From contig JAQYRL010000026.1 of assembly GCA_028725765.1 (NCBI GenBank), positions 1-39,274 of the forward strand: a DNA stretch of 39,274 bases, in the 5' to 3' direction. Position numbers and translations under genes: made by a program. Source of the DNA: Clostridiales bacterium. GTDB taxonomy: Bacteria > Bacillota > Clostridia > Peptostreptococcales > Anaerovoracaceae. The notes below the pieces were generated by a model. That model did no database searches, was not told the DNA's origin, and worked only from the letters and a program-made list of their open reading frames with translations. Below are positions 15,904 to 23,241 of the stretch, one piece after another. How positions within the stretch are numbered: the stretch's first letter is position 1; every line of letters begins with the position of its first letter.

Positions 15904-17055
15904 TCAATTATTTATCTTGAATAACGCCTTTATTTTGTCCTTGTCAAGTTCTGTTCCAATGGCAACTATTCTACCTATTACGTCTGCAGATCCTTTGCGA
16001 ATTTCGTAATCACCTGGCACCAAGTCGAAGTGAATCCACCCATCCGAAGATTGCAAAATCCCCTTTGCCCTTAATATAGTGCCAAATCCTTCGTCATTTT
16101 TTAGGCTCGAAAGTATCGTTTCGAGTTCATCTTCTTGATATGTTCTAGAGGTCTCAATTCCAATGCTATCAAACACTTCGTCGGCATGGTGATGCCCATG
16201 ATGATGCTCGTGGTCATACTCATGATGGTGGTGATCGTGCCCATGATGGTCATGGTCATGGTGGTGGTCATGCTCGTGATGATTATGGTCATGATGGTGG
16301 TCGTGATTATGCTCATCATGTTCGCTACGATTGTCATGACAATGCTCGTGATCGTGCTCATGCCCTTCATGATGGCAAATACCGTGCTCATGATCACAGT
16401 CTGCATGATTAACCTCATATGTTAATTTCTCCAATGCCTTTTCGAGAGTAGAGCCTTCCTCCATGGTTTTTAAAATTATAGAGCCGTCAAGTTCATCCCA
16501 GTCAGTGGTTATAACAGGAGCCTCTTTGTTAAGCTCTCTTATTTTGTGGACAGCTGCATCGATTTGCTCACCGTCAAGTTCCTGAGCATGACTAATAATA
16601 ACGGTGTTTGCATGTTCTACTTGGTTATTATAAAATTCTCCAAAATTCTTAGCATACATTTCGTACCTTCTGCCGTCCACAATGGTTGTGAAACTATTCA
16701 AATGTATCCTATCGTCTTTTAGGTTCTTAACAGCCAAAATAACATCTGACAGTTTGCCTACACCAGATGGCTCAATAAGAATACGATCCGGCTTAAATTC
16801 ATCGATAACTTTTTCGATAGCCTTTGAAAAATCTCCGACCAGGGTACAGCATATGCAGCCTGAATTCATTTCGTTGATCTCAATGCCCGCATCCTTAAGG
16901 AATCCTCCGTCGATTCCGATCTCACCAAATTCATTTTCTATTAATACAATTTTTTCGCCCTTATATGCTTCTTCAATAAGCTTTCTAATAAGTGTTGTCT
17001 TTCCAGCACCTAGAAATCCCGAAAAAATATCTATATTTGTCATTTCCTTTTTCAT
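15904..17055 (-). CDS. CobW/COG0523-family GTPase with a long histidine-rich loop (candidate zinc chaperone)
   Basis: A 383-residue metal-chaperone GTPase of the family that includes ZNG1, YeiR and YciC. Walker A GFLGAGKTT is at 13-21, the invariant metal motif CICC at 67-70 within MNSGCICCTLVGDF, and IEPSGVGK provides the Walker B/switch region. Residues 217-290 are a low-complexity segment with about 38 histidines alternating with Asp and Glu, separating the GTPase from the C-terminal CobW_C domain (about 294-383). Such loops bind zinc or nickel. The start has GGAGG eight bases upstream. It is followed by the degenerate CobW-like gene. I found no clear Zur box, so zinc regulation is not shown by sequence. 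Confidence 0.92.
   Translation of the reverse strand: MKKEMTNIDIFSGFLGAGKTTLIRKLIEEAYKGEKIVLIENEFGEIGIDGGFLKDAGIEINEMNSGCICCTLVGDFSKAIEKVIDEFKPDRILIEPSGVGKLSDVILAVKNLKDDRIHLNSFTTIVDGRRYEMYAKNFGEFYNNQVEHANTVIISHAQELDGEQIDAAVHKIRELNKEAPVITTDWDELDGSIILKTMEEGSTLEKALEKLTYEVNHADCDHEHGICHHEGHEHDHEHCHDNRSEHDEHNHDHHHDHNHHEHDHHHDHDHHGHDHHHHEYDHEHHHGHHHADEVFDSIGIETSRTYQEDELETILSSLKNDEGFGTILRAKGILQSSDGWIHFDLVPGDYEIRKGSADVIGRIVAIGTELDKDKIKALFKINN
16186..16407 (-). repeat. Low-complexity histidine-coding tract
   Basis: About 220 bases made largely of CAT/CAC/GAC/GAA codons encode the His-rich loop of the CobW protein. The plus-strand view is a run of ATG, GTG and GGT triplets, which creates spurious long open frames antisense to the gene. 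The tract is likely to vary in length between strains by slippage. Confidence 0.85.
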
Positions 17056-17076
17056 CTCAATTCCTCCTTCTAAAAT

Positions 17077-17093
17077 ATTATACCTCTATAGAG
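17077..17093 (-). promoter_or_regulatory. Candidate -10 and adjacent palindrome before the CobW pair
   Basis: TATAAT on the minus strand at 17077-17082 lies 22 bases before the CobW start codon. Immediately upstream is the 10-base perfect palindrome CTCTATAGAG (17084-17093), within the promoter spacer. It could be a repressor site, though it is short and does not match the Zur consensus I know. Confidence 0.4.
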
Positions 17094-17169
17094 AACAAAA
17101 TACCACTTTATCTCAAAATTTTTCCCAGTAAATGGAAACTATTTTGTTGAAGAATTTTAATATGAATTA

Positions 17170-17178
17170 TGGTATAAT
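17170..17178 (+). promoter_or_regulatory. Extended -10 promoter of the lipoprotein gene
   Basis: TG followed after one base by TATAAT, on the plus strand, about 92 bases before the lipoprotein start codon. The -35 region (TTGAAG at about 20 bases) is at non-ideal spacing, which the extended -10 may compensate. Confidence 0.55.
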
Positions 17179-17270
17179 CTAAACATAAAAATTCAGAGTT
17201 CATTTTTAAGATTATCATATTATTTTTCTTTGCATACAGTAAAGTTAAAAATTAATTCTAAGGGGTAAAT

Positions 17271-17744
17271 ATGAAAAAATTATTTGCTATTCTCACAATA
17301 TTACTAATGGCTTTTACGATTTCTTCTTGTGGTAGTAATTCTCAGTATGGTGACAATCACTCTGTTACGCTCAAAAATACAGAAGATCACAAAAATATAA
17401 CAATTAAATTCGAGCATAAGGGTGATGATATTACTAAGTTATCTCAGAAGGAGATAATTTCTTTTAAGTCCCTTGGAGTTGATAATGCTAATGATGCACA
17501 GGCACTTTTAGATTCAAAAGTCGATAAGATTCCGTCTATAGAGGGTTATGAAAACAAAATAAAAGTAACTGAAAATAATGTAGTCGAAACCATCAAAATA
17601 GACTTTGATAAGATTGATGCTGATAAAATTAACGAAATCCCTGGTTTAAACTTTATTGGAGATCCAAGCAAAAATATCAGTCTTGAAAAATCCATTAAAG
17701 AGCTGAAGAAATCAGGCTTTAAAGAAGTAGATGAAAAGAAATAA
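17271..17744 (+). CDS. DUF1307 / YehR-type lipoprotein
   Basis: A 157-residue secreted lipoprotein. The signal peptide (MKKLFAILTILLMAFTISSC) ends in a lipobox with the lipidated cysteine at residue 20. The mature part follows the DUF1307 pattern: short beta-rich start, FEHKGDDITKLSQKEIISF, then a dipping central helix and a C-terminal LEKSIKELKKSGFKEV. YehR homologues are of unknown function. The gene is divergent from the CobW pair and convergent with tcdA, 14 bases apart. Its AAGGGG ribosome binding site is well placed. Confidence 0.8.
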   Translation: MKKLFAILTILLMAFTISSCGSNSQYGDNHSVTLKNTEDHKNITIKFEHKGDDITKLSQKEIISFKSLGVDNANDAQALLDSKVDKIPSIEGYENKIKVTENNVVETIKIDFDKIDADKINEIPGLNFIGDPSKNISLEKSIKELKKSGFKEVDEKK

Positions 17745-17758
17745 AATTGTTTAAGATA

Positions 17759-18472
17759 TTATTCTATTGTTCTAGTCATATTACGCTTAATTAAATCTTG
17801 GATAACATATCCCCCTATCATAAGGCCTGCAAGAGGTGGAATATAACTCATGCTCCCTGGCGTTTTAGATCCAGTTTTAATCGGCTCCTCGGTGCTATAC
17901 AAAGCTGCAACATCTTTTATACCCAAATCTCTTATTTTCTTGCGCATAATTTTAGCTAGGGGACATACTTTTGTCTTACTAATATCATCTATTGAAAATT
18001 TTTCTGGATCCATTTTGTTTCCAGCTCCCATAGCTGAAATTACTGGTACACCAGCGTCTTTTGCGGCAACAATTATTGCAATCTTTCCCGATACATTATC
18101 AATTGCATCAATCACGTAGTCAAAACGTGAAAAATCGCCAATATCACCAAATTGCTCAGGAAGGACAAACTGCTTATATACATCGACCGTGCATTCGGGA
18201 CAAATTGACAAAACGTTTTTCTTGGCTACCTCTATTTTGTCCATTCCAATCGTATCGTATGTTGCAATCACCTGCCTATTTATGTTGCTCTCATCCACTA
18301 TATCTTTGTCAACTAGCGTTAGTTTTCCAATGCCCGCTCTTGCGAGAGCCTCTACTACTGAGCCTCCAACGCCTCCAATCCCGAAAACAGCAACATGGGA
18401 ATTCCCTAAAACATCGAGAGCCTCAGTTCCAATCAGCATTTCAGTCCTATTCAATCTCTCTTTTTTCCCCAT
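17759..18472 (-). CDS. tcdA: tRNA threonylcarbamoyladenosine dehydratase
   Basis: An E1-like ThiF/HesA-fold ATPase that cyclises t6A at position 37 of tRNAs to ct6A. The 237 residues contain the nucleotide-binding loop AVFGIGGVGGSVVEALARAG, then LVDKDIVDESNINRQ, DYVIDAIDNVSGK, and the C-terminal GSMSYIPPLAGLMIGGYVIQDL that is characteristic of TcdA rather than ThiF or MoeB. I start at the ATG at 18472, six bases after AGGAG; the ATG at 18478 abuts the ribosome binding site. It faces the lipoprotein gene convergently. Confidence 0.92.
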   Translation of the reverse strand: MGKKERLNRTEMLIGTEALDVLGNSHVAVFGIGGVGGSVVEALARAGIGKLTLVDKDIVDESNINRQVIATYDTIGMDKIEVAKKNVLSICPECTVDVYKQFVLPEQFGDIGDFSRFDYVIDAIDNVSGKIAIIVAAKDAGVPVISAMGAGNKMDPEKFSIDDISKTKVCPLAKIMRKKIRDLGIKDVAALYSTEEPIKTGSKTPGSMSYIPPLAGLMIGGYVIQDLIKRNMTRTIE

Positions 18473-18576
18473 ACCCATCTCCTAAACATATAATGTAAAA
18501 CAAATTGAAAATCACTTCTATACTACTCTCTAATGGTAAGCCAAGCTTCAATCACGCTTCTTAGAGCAATATATTT

Positions 18577-19104
18577 TCAAAAAGTATTATCTTGATTAAT
18601 TTTGTTGCATACTTTATATATAATGCCTGAGTTATAGCCCTTGCCTGATAGATTACGTGCAACCCTATCATAAACTTTTCTCGGTACTTTGTCTGAAATG
18701 GAATATCCAGACTTTTCAAGAAGCTTCAGCATAACTTCATTCGCACGTTCTTCTTCCGACAAAATAATTCGTCCAGTGATACTGACGCTGTGATGTTCTT
18801 CTGTCTCAAGACGATAAAAGGCATCATCTATACTAAAATCATCAACTCCAAGCATATTGAGTTCTCGTTTTGCACGATTAAAACTCCTACCCTTTTGAAA
18901 TGCATTTACTAAGAACAAAACAGCATATTCCTCATCATTAATATATCCATCTGACTTGAGTGAATGGACAGCTTCAAGTGCCTCATCTTCTGCAAATCCT
19001 AAATCAAGCAAATGTTTGATAACCTCTTTTTCTGTCCTCATGCGTCGAGATACGAATTTTGCTCCTGCAGCATAAGCTCCCATACTAGAAATTTTAGTAT
19101 CCAT
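18577..19104 (-). CDS. recX: Regulatory protein RecX
   Basis: A 175-residue all-helical RecA modulator. The N-terminal repeat YAAGAKFVSRRMRTEKEVIKHLLDLGF followed by YINDEEYAVLFLVNAFQKGRSFNRAKREL is the diagnostic RecX region, with two more three-helix repeats after it. It limits RecA filament growth. recA is not in the window. It follows the phosphopantetheinyl transferase gene with a 3-base gap, so they form one transcript. Confidence 0.9.
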   Translation of the reverse strand: MDTKISSMGAYAAGAKFVSRRMRTEKEVIKHLLDLGFAEDEALEAVHSLKSDGYINDEEYAVLFLVNAFQKGRSFNRAKRELNMLGVDDFSIDDAFYRLETEEHHSVSITGRIILSEEERANEVMLKLLEKSGYSISDKVPRKVYDRVARNLSGKGYNSGIIYKVCNKINQDNTF

Positions 19105-19107
19105 ATC

Positions 19108-19830
19108 CTACCCTATTTTCACTATACAACAACTGCACCATAGATTCTCTGCGAACCTATGTGTAAAAAGTTCAAGGTTTTTGCCCTGATATTCTATTTC
19201 TTGAAGCAATTCAAAGTTTTCATCTACACTACCCTTGAAATCATTATCATTTATGAAAAACCCTTCGGCAACGGCTTTACCAATAGCTTCACGCCTTGTC
19301 CATACTTGAAAAAATCCATTAATACCATGTTTTCTAACAAACTCGTTTTCAAGTTCTGAAAAATATTTTTCAGCTATTTCGCCATATTTTACCTGTCTTA
19401 CAAATTGAAGATCAAGTCCAATCTCACAGTCAGAAAATGCACATCCCCATACAGTTTTTTTAGATATATTTGTATGTGTTTTTAAATCAATATCTTCTCT
19501 ATTACTTGTATGAGATATGGAAAAGTTTATATTGATGTCTGTAAAATATGGCTTCCCTTTACCAAGATATCCAAGTTTTAAATGAGATGCGATATCTTGT
19601 AAATCGTCGCTCTCACTTTCTTTATCATAGCATTGAAGAGTCGAGGTTTTTTTTAGCAAATCGATTTCGTCTATAAGAAAAGCATCAAAAGGAAAGGTGC
19701 TTGGAATTGGGGGAAATAATGCACTCGAAATAGGAATATTTTTTTTGTTTAGCAGCATCCACCTGAGCGAAGCTTTGTCTATTTTGTTGTCTGTCAATTC
19801 GGCTATATAAATATCTCCCAGTTTATTCAT
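19108..19830 (-). CDS. 4'-phosphopantetheinyl transferase, Sfp type
   Basis: Transfers phosphopantetheine from CoA to a serine of acyl or peptidyl carrier proteins. The 240 residues show the Sfp-type motifs: KGKPYF then NFSISHTSN (about 92-110), the metal motif IGLDLQ with D140, and WTRREAIGKAVAEG with W177, E181 and K185. The usual second acidic residue of the G-(I/V)-D-x-E motif is Gln142 here, a substitution seen in some family members. No polyketide or peptide synthetase is in the window, so it may simply serve fatty acid ACP. Its start lies only about 20 bases downstream of the yerC terminator T-tract. Confidence 0.87.
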   Translation of the reverse strand: MNKLGDIYIAELTDNKIDKASLRWMLLNKKNIPISSALFPPIPSTFPFDAFLIDEIDLLKKTSTLQCYDKESESDDLQDIASHLKLGYLGKGKPYFTDININFSISHTSNREDIDLKTHTNISKKTVWGCAFSDCEIGLDLQFVRQVKYGEIAEKYFSELENEFVRKHGINGFFQVWTRREAIGKAVAEGFFINDNDFKGSVDENFELLQEIEYQGKNLELFTHRFAENLWCSCCIVKIG

Positions 19831-19848
19831 GTTGTTAGAATCCCCATA

Positions 19849-19877
19849 CCAAAATAAAATAGCGCCCCTTCGGGCGC
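19849..19877 (-). terminator. Intrinsic terminator after yerC
   Basis: GCGCCC (minus strand) pairs with GGGCGC around a GAAG tetraloop at 19862-19877, followed by CTATTTTATTTT. It starts five bases after the yerC stop codon and leaves little room for a separate promoter ahead of the next gene. Confidence 0.85.
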
Positions 19878-19882
19878 CGGTA

Positions 19883-20179
19883 CTATTTCTTAGCTAAGTT
19901 ATCAAGAACTATCTTATATCCATCTGCTCCGTACACCAGGCATTTGTTTATTCTGCTTATAGTAGCAGTAGAAGCTTTTGTCTCCTGTTCAATTTCCTTA
20001 TATGTGCACTTATTATCAAGCATTTTGGCAACCTGCAGCCTCTGTGCAATGGAGTTAATTTCATTGATTGTACATATATCTTCGAAAAATCTATAACACT
20101 CATCCACAGTCTTTAAAGACAAGATACCTTCAAACAGTTCATCAATATCATCTCTTTTAAATTTGGAATCATATGGCAT
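19883..20179 (-). CDS. YerC/YecD-type TrpR-related regulator
   Basis: A 98-residue helical DNA-binding protein of the TrpR-like superfamily. The conserved part is FKRDDIDELFEGILSLKTVDECYRFFEDICTINEI followed by RLQVAKMLDNKCTYKEIEQETKASTATISRINKCL, which contains the helix-turn-helix. Homologues are found across Firmicutes; their ligand and targets are unresolved. It has its own promoter in which an inverted repeat covers both the -35 and -10 boxes, suggesting autorepression, and an excellent AAAGGAGG site. Confidence 0.9.
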   Translation of the reverse strand: MPYDSKFKRDDIDELFEGILSLKTVDECYRFFEDICTINEINSIAQRLQVAKMLDNKCTYKEIEQETKASTATISRINKCLVYGADGYKIVLDNLAKK

Positions 20180-20210
20180 ATATCCTACCTCCTTTTATCA
20201 CACTAACTCA

Positions 20211-20239
20211 ATGATAACATTTTTTTAAAGAGTTATCAA
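20211..20239 (-). promoter_or_regulatory. Promoter of yerC overlapped by an inverted repeat
   Basis: On the minus strand TTGATA (20234-20239) and TATCAT (20211-20216) are 17 bases apart. TGATAAC and GTTATCA arms (20212-20218 and 20232-20238, plus-strand coordinates) form a perfect 7-base inverted repeat over both boxes. A dimeric regulator bound there would block RNA polymerase. Confidence 0.65.
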
Positions 20240-20342
20240 CTGTTGCAATAAAATTTTAAAGCGTCTATCATTAACAATCAATTATATTAATATGTATCAC
20301 ATTTTAATTGACGGGCCTATCATGCGCAATTTAATTTCTATG

Positions 20343-21509
20343 TTATTGCTTAAGAAGTGACTGAGCCATTTCAAGCTGTTTGTCAGTTCCAGAACCGTCA
20401 AGTTTGATCTCAACATCAGGCTTAATCCCCTTTTTATGTATCACATTCCCCTTAGGAGAAAAATATCTTAAAACGGTTAACTTTAATGAGGAACCATCTT
20501 TAAATTTAGTTGTTTCTTGGACGATGCCCTTGCCGAAAGTCTTTGTACCCACTATTTTACCGCCATTATTGTCTTTAATAGCCGCTGTTAAAATCTCAGA
20601 TGTGGATGCTGTATTTTCATTCACAAGCACAACATATTTTATTTTCGTTGCTTTCTCGTCAGAATTATAATATTTTCTCTTACCCTTTACATCCTCCATA
20701 TATGTTATGGTGCCTTCCTTTAGAAGTTTATCCGCAATTTCAATTCCTTCATCTATATAGCCACCTCCATTATCGCGAAGATCTATAACCATGGATTTTA
20801 TTCCCTGCTTTTCGAATGCCGACAGTTCAGTTTCGAACTCTTTCGCGGTTCCATCCTCAAAACTTTTGATCATAATGTATCCGTTCCCATCATCCATAGT
20901 TTTGGCATATACAGTTTTTTCTTTTACAGTTTCTCTTGTCATAGATGCATTGATTTCTTTTTTGTCTCTCATCAGTACAAGTTCAACTTTTGTTCCATTC
21001 TTACCTCGAATATGCTCAGACATTTCTTCAGAAGTTTTATATAATTTACCATCAACCTTTAAAATTATGTCTCCTGGTTTAATGCCAGATTTTTCTGCAG
21101 GACTGTCTTTAAAGACTTCAGTAACCTGGTATTCGCCACTATCGTTTTTCTGAAAACTTATACCTATTCCAGAAAACTCTCCATTTAGGTAGCTTTCCCA
21201 TTCATCAGTTTCTTTCTTTGTAAGATATTCAGAGTATTCATCGCCAATGGAATCAACAACAGCCTTCAATGCGGCATCCTTGGCATCTTTCTCATTAAAC
21301 TCAAATATACTTTTTTTATTTATATTATCCAAAATTTCCGGCAAATTTGAATACTCTTTGGCAATTGTCTTTATTACACCGCTTTCATCTCCGTGTATTA
21401 CAACAAAATTTCCAATTTTAGCAATAGCAAATATGGTTATCAATGTCAAAGCTACACCAAGAATAAAGGCAGCTAACGATTTATTTGTTTTTTTATTATT
21501 TTCATTCAT
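20343..21509 (-). CDS. S41-family C-terminal processing peptidase
   Basis: A 388-residue membrane-anchored serine protease. One N-terminal membrane segment (about 12-33) is followed by a PDZ domain (GIGISFQKNDSGEYQVTEV through IKPGDIILKVDG, about 115-185) and the catalytic core: VIDLRDNGGGYIDEGIEIAD, then NENTASTSEILTAAIKDN with the nucleophilic serine, and GTKTFGKGIVQ with the general-base lysine. It cleaves extracytoplasmic proteins. It is the last gene after ftsEX, the M23 hydrolase and recJ, a neighbourhood in which such proteases often act on cell-wall hydrolase systems. Confidence 0.93.
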   Translation of the reverse strand: MNENNKKTNKSLAAFILGVALTLITIFAIAKIGNFVVIHGDESGVIKTIAKEYSNLPEILDNINKKSIFEFNEKDAKDAALKAVVDSIGDEYSEYLTKKETDEWESYLNGEFSGIGISFQKNDSGEYQVTEVFKDSPAEKSGIKPGDIILKVDGKLYKTSEEMSEHIRGKNGTKVELVLMRDKKEINASMTRETVKEKTVYAKTMDDGNGYIMIKSFEDGTAKEFETELSAFEKQGIKSMVIDLRDNGGGYIDEGIEIADKLLKEGTITYMEDVKGKRKYYNSDEKATKIKYVVLVNENTASTSEILTAAIKDNNGGKIVGTKTFGKGIVQETTKFKDGSSLKLTVLRYFSPKGNVIHKKGIKPDVEIKLDGSGTDKQLEMAQSLLKQ

Positions 21510-21524
21510 ACAAAAAACTCTTTT

Positions 21525-23216
21525 CTATTCTGAATTATCTTTTTGAAAGATTTTTTTCACATTCATCTGTGGCGAAATATTTCCATTCCATCGATTAAAA
21601 CTAATATTTCCAAGAACTCTAACATATCCACCCTCAGAAAGTTCATCAATAGAGCCTTCCTCAATTCCGAAACAAACGCAAGAAACAAATGAGTCAGATT
21701 TTTCAGATACAAGCTGAAACCGTCTGTATTGCGCTTCGTTTCCAATAGCCTTCAAATTCGCTATCTTACCATCCACCGCAAAAGTCGGCTTCTCATTTCC
21801 CTTGCCTGATGGTTCAAACATCAAAAGATCTTGAGCAAAGTTAATTGTAACATCCTCAGGAATCAATTGAAGATCCCAACTCCACTTTCTTTTAAGCAAA
21901 TCAGGATTTTTTTTAAGTTCTTCCTTCATTAGATGACCTATGCCCTCACGTAAAAGTGAAACATTAGTCTCCGATATTGTAAACCCACAAGCTGCTTTAT
22001 GTCCACCAAAATTGATGAATAAATCAGAAAAATTTGATAATAACGAATGAATATCAAAGCCATCTATACTTCTTGATGTGCCCTTGAAAAGTCCATCCTC
22101 GGTTTTTGTTAATATAGCGACCGGATGATAGAATCTTTCCTTCAATCTTCCTGCAACTATACCAGTTACGCCTTCGTGTGCATTTTCAAGATCAATCAAA
22201 ATGAAATCTGAGATTCGTTTAGTTATTTTATATTCTTCTTTAATTTTTTCAAGGCATTCTTCGTATATCTCGTCCTGTAAAGTTTTTCTTTGCTTATTAC
22301 AGTCTTTTATAATTTCAACAATTTCTGCAATTTCATCATCTGAAGTGCTTCTAAAAAGTTTTACTCCCAGCCTTGCGGCTTTAATTCTACCAGCTGAGTT
22401 TATATGAGGTGCAATGCCGAAGGCTATATTAAAAGAAGTCACTTCGCCTACTTTTAAACCGATCTCTTCGATTAGTTTTTTTAGAGGCTTTCTACTTGCG
22501 GAGTTCAACCTCATTAGCCCGTATTTCACCAAGGTTCTATTTTCATCAATAAGTGGCATAACGTCAGCAATCGTCCCTATTGCAACCAGGTCCAGAGTAT
22601 TGTTATACGTTTGAGATTGCATGCCAATAGTCCGGGCTACAGCCTGTGCAAGTTTAAAGGCTACCCCACATCCTGCAAGGCCTTTAAATGGATATTCACA
22701 GTCTGGTTGATTCGGATTGATAACGGGGCATTTGGGGAGTCTCTCATTATCTGCACGGTGATGGTCAGTTACCAAAATTTTAAGCCCAAGATTCTTTCCA
22801 TATTCAACTTCTTCTCTTGAAACACTTCCACAGTCTACAGTTATGACAAGGTCTACTCCTGCTTTGCATATTTTTTCCATCGCAGTTTTGTTAAGGCCAT
22901 ATCCCTCATCAAACCTTGACGGTATATAATAACTGAGATTTGATGTTATATTGGAAAGAAATTCCAATAAGATCGATGTCGCGGTTACACCATCCGCATC
23001 GTAATCACCGTAGATGCATATACGTTCTTCGTTTTCAACCGCTGACAATACTAAATCCACTCCCTCTGCCATGTTGAGCAAAAGGAATGGATCGTATGTC
23101 TTCTTTGGTCTCATCGAAAGAAATTCTAGAATCTCTTCTTCTGACTTATATTCTCGATCATTTAAAAGATCAAGAATTTTAGGGTTAATTTGTTTGATAT
23201 TAAAATTATACTGCAT
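21525..23216 (-). CDS. recJ: Single-stranded-DNA-specific 5'-3' exonuclease RecJ
   Basis: A 563-residue nuclease of the DHH superfamily used in recombination and mismatch repair. Metal motifs are YGDYDADGVTATS (about residue 67), VITVDCG, and the DHH motif VTDHHRAD. The DHHA1 part contains AHEGVTGIVAGRL and FGGHKAACGFT, followed by the C-terminal OB domain ending in GGYVRVLGNISFNRW. Length is that of the compact bacterial form. The start codon follows the M23 hydrolase stop by about 25 bases; a weak TTAGAG site precedes it. Confidence 0.95.
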   Translation of the reverse strand: MQYNFNIKQINPKILDLLNDREYKSEEEILEFLSMRPKKTYDPFLLLNMAEGVDLVLSAVENEERICIYGDYDADGVTATSILLEFLSNITSNLSYYIPSRFDEGYGLNKTAMEKICKAGVDLVITVDCGSVSREEVEYGKNLGLKILVTDHHRADNERLPKCPVINPNQPDCEYPFKGLAGCGVAFKLAQAVARTIGMQSQTYNNTLDLVAIGTIADVMPLIDENRTLVKYGLMRLNSASRKPLKKLIEEIGLKVGEVTSFNIAFGIAPHINSAGRIKAARLGVKLFRSTSDDEIAEIVEIIKDCNKQRKTLQDEIYEECLEKIKEEYKITKRISDFILIDLENAHEGVTGIVAGRLKERFYHPVAILTKTEDGLFKGTSRSIDGFDIHSLLSNFSDLFINFGGHKAACGFTISETNVSLLREGIGHLMKEELKKNPDLLKRKWSWDLQLIPEDVTINFAQDLLMFEPSGKGNEKPTFAVDGKIANLKAIGNEAQYRRFQLVSEKSDSFVSCVCFGIEEGSIDELSEGGYVRVLGNISFNRWNGNISPQMNVKKIFQKDNSE

Positions 23217-23241
23217 ACTCTAATTAATCATTGTATTATGT

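Noticed and set aside
16135..16425. Long methionine- and valine-rich open frame on the plus strand, and another minus-strand frame at 16101-16418
   Set aside because: Both are frame shadows of the histidine-coding tract in the CobW gene, with low-complexity composition and no ribosome binding site.
17056..17170. Zur box controlling the CobW pair
   Set aside because: I could not find a sequence close to the Gram-positive Zur palindrome; only the short CTCTATAGAG palindrome is present.
18529..18567. Possible hairpin between tcdA and recX
   Set aside because: CTCTAA and TTAGAG pair, but the stem is short, the interior is irregular and no T-tract follows, so I do not call a terminator.
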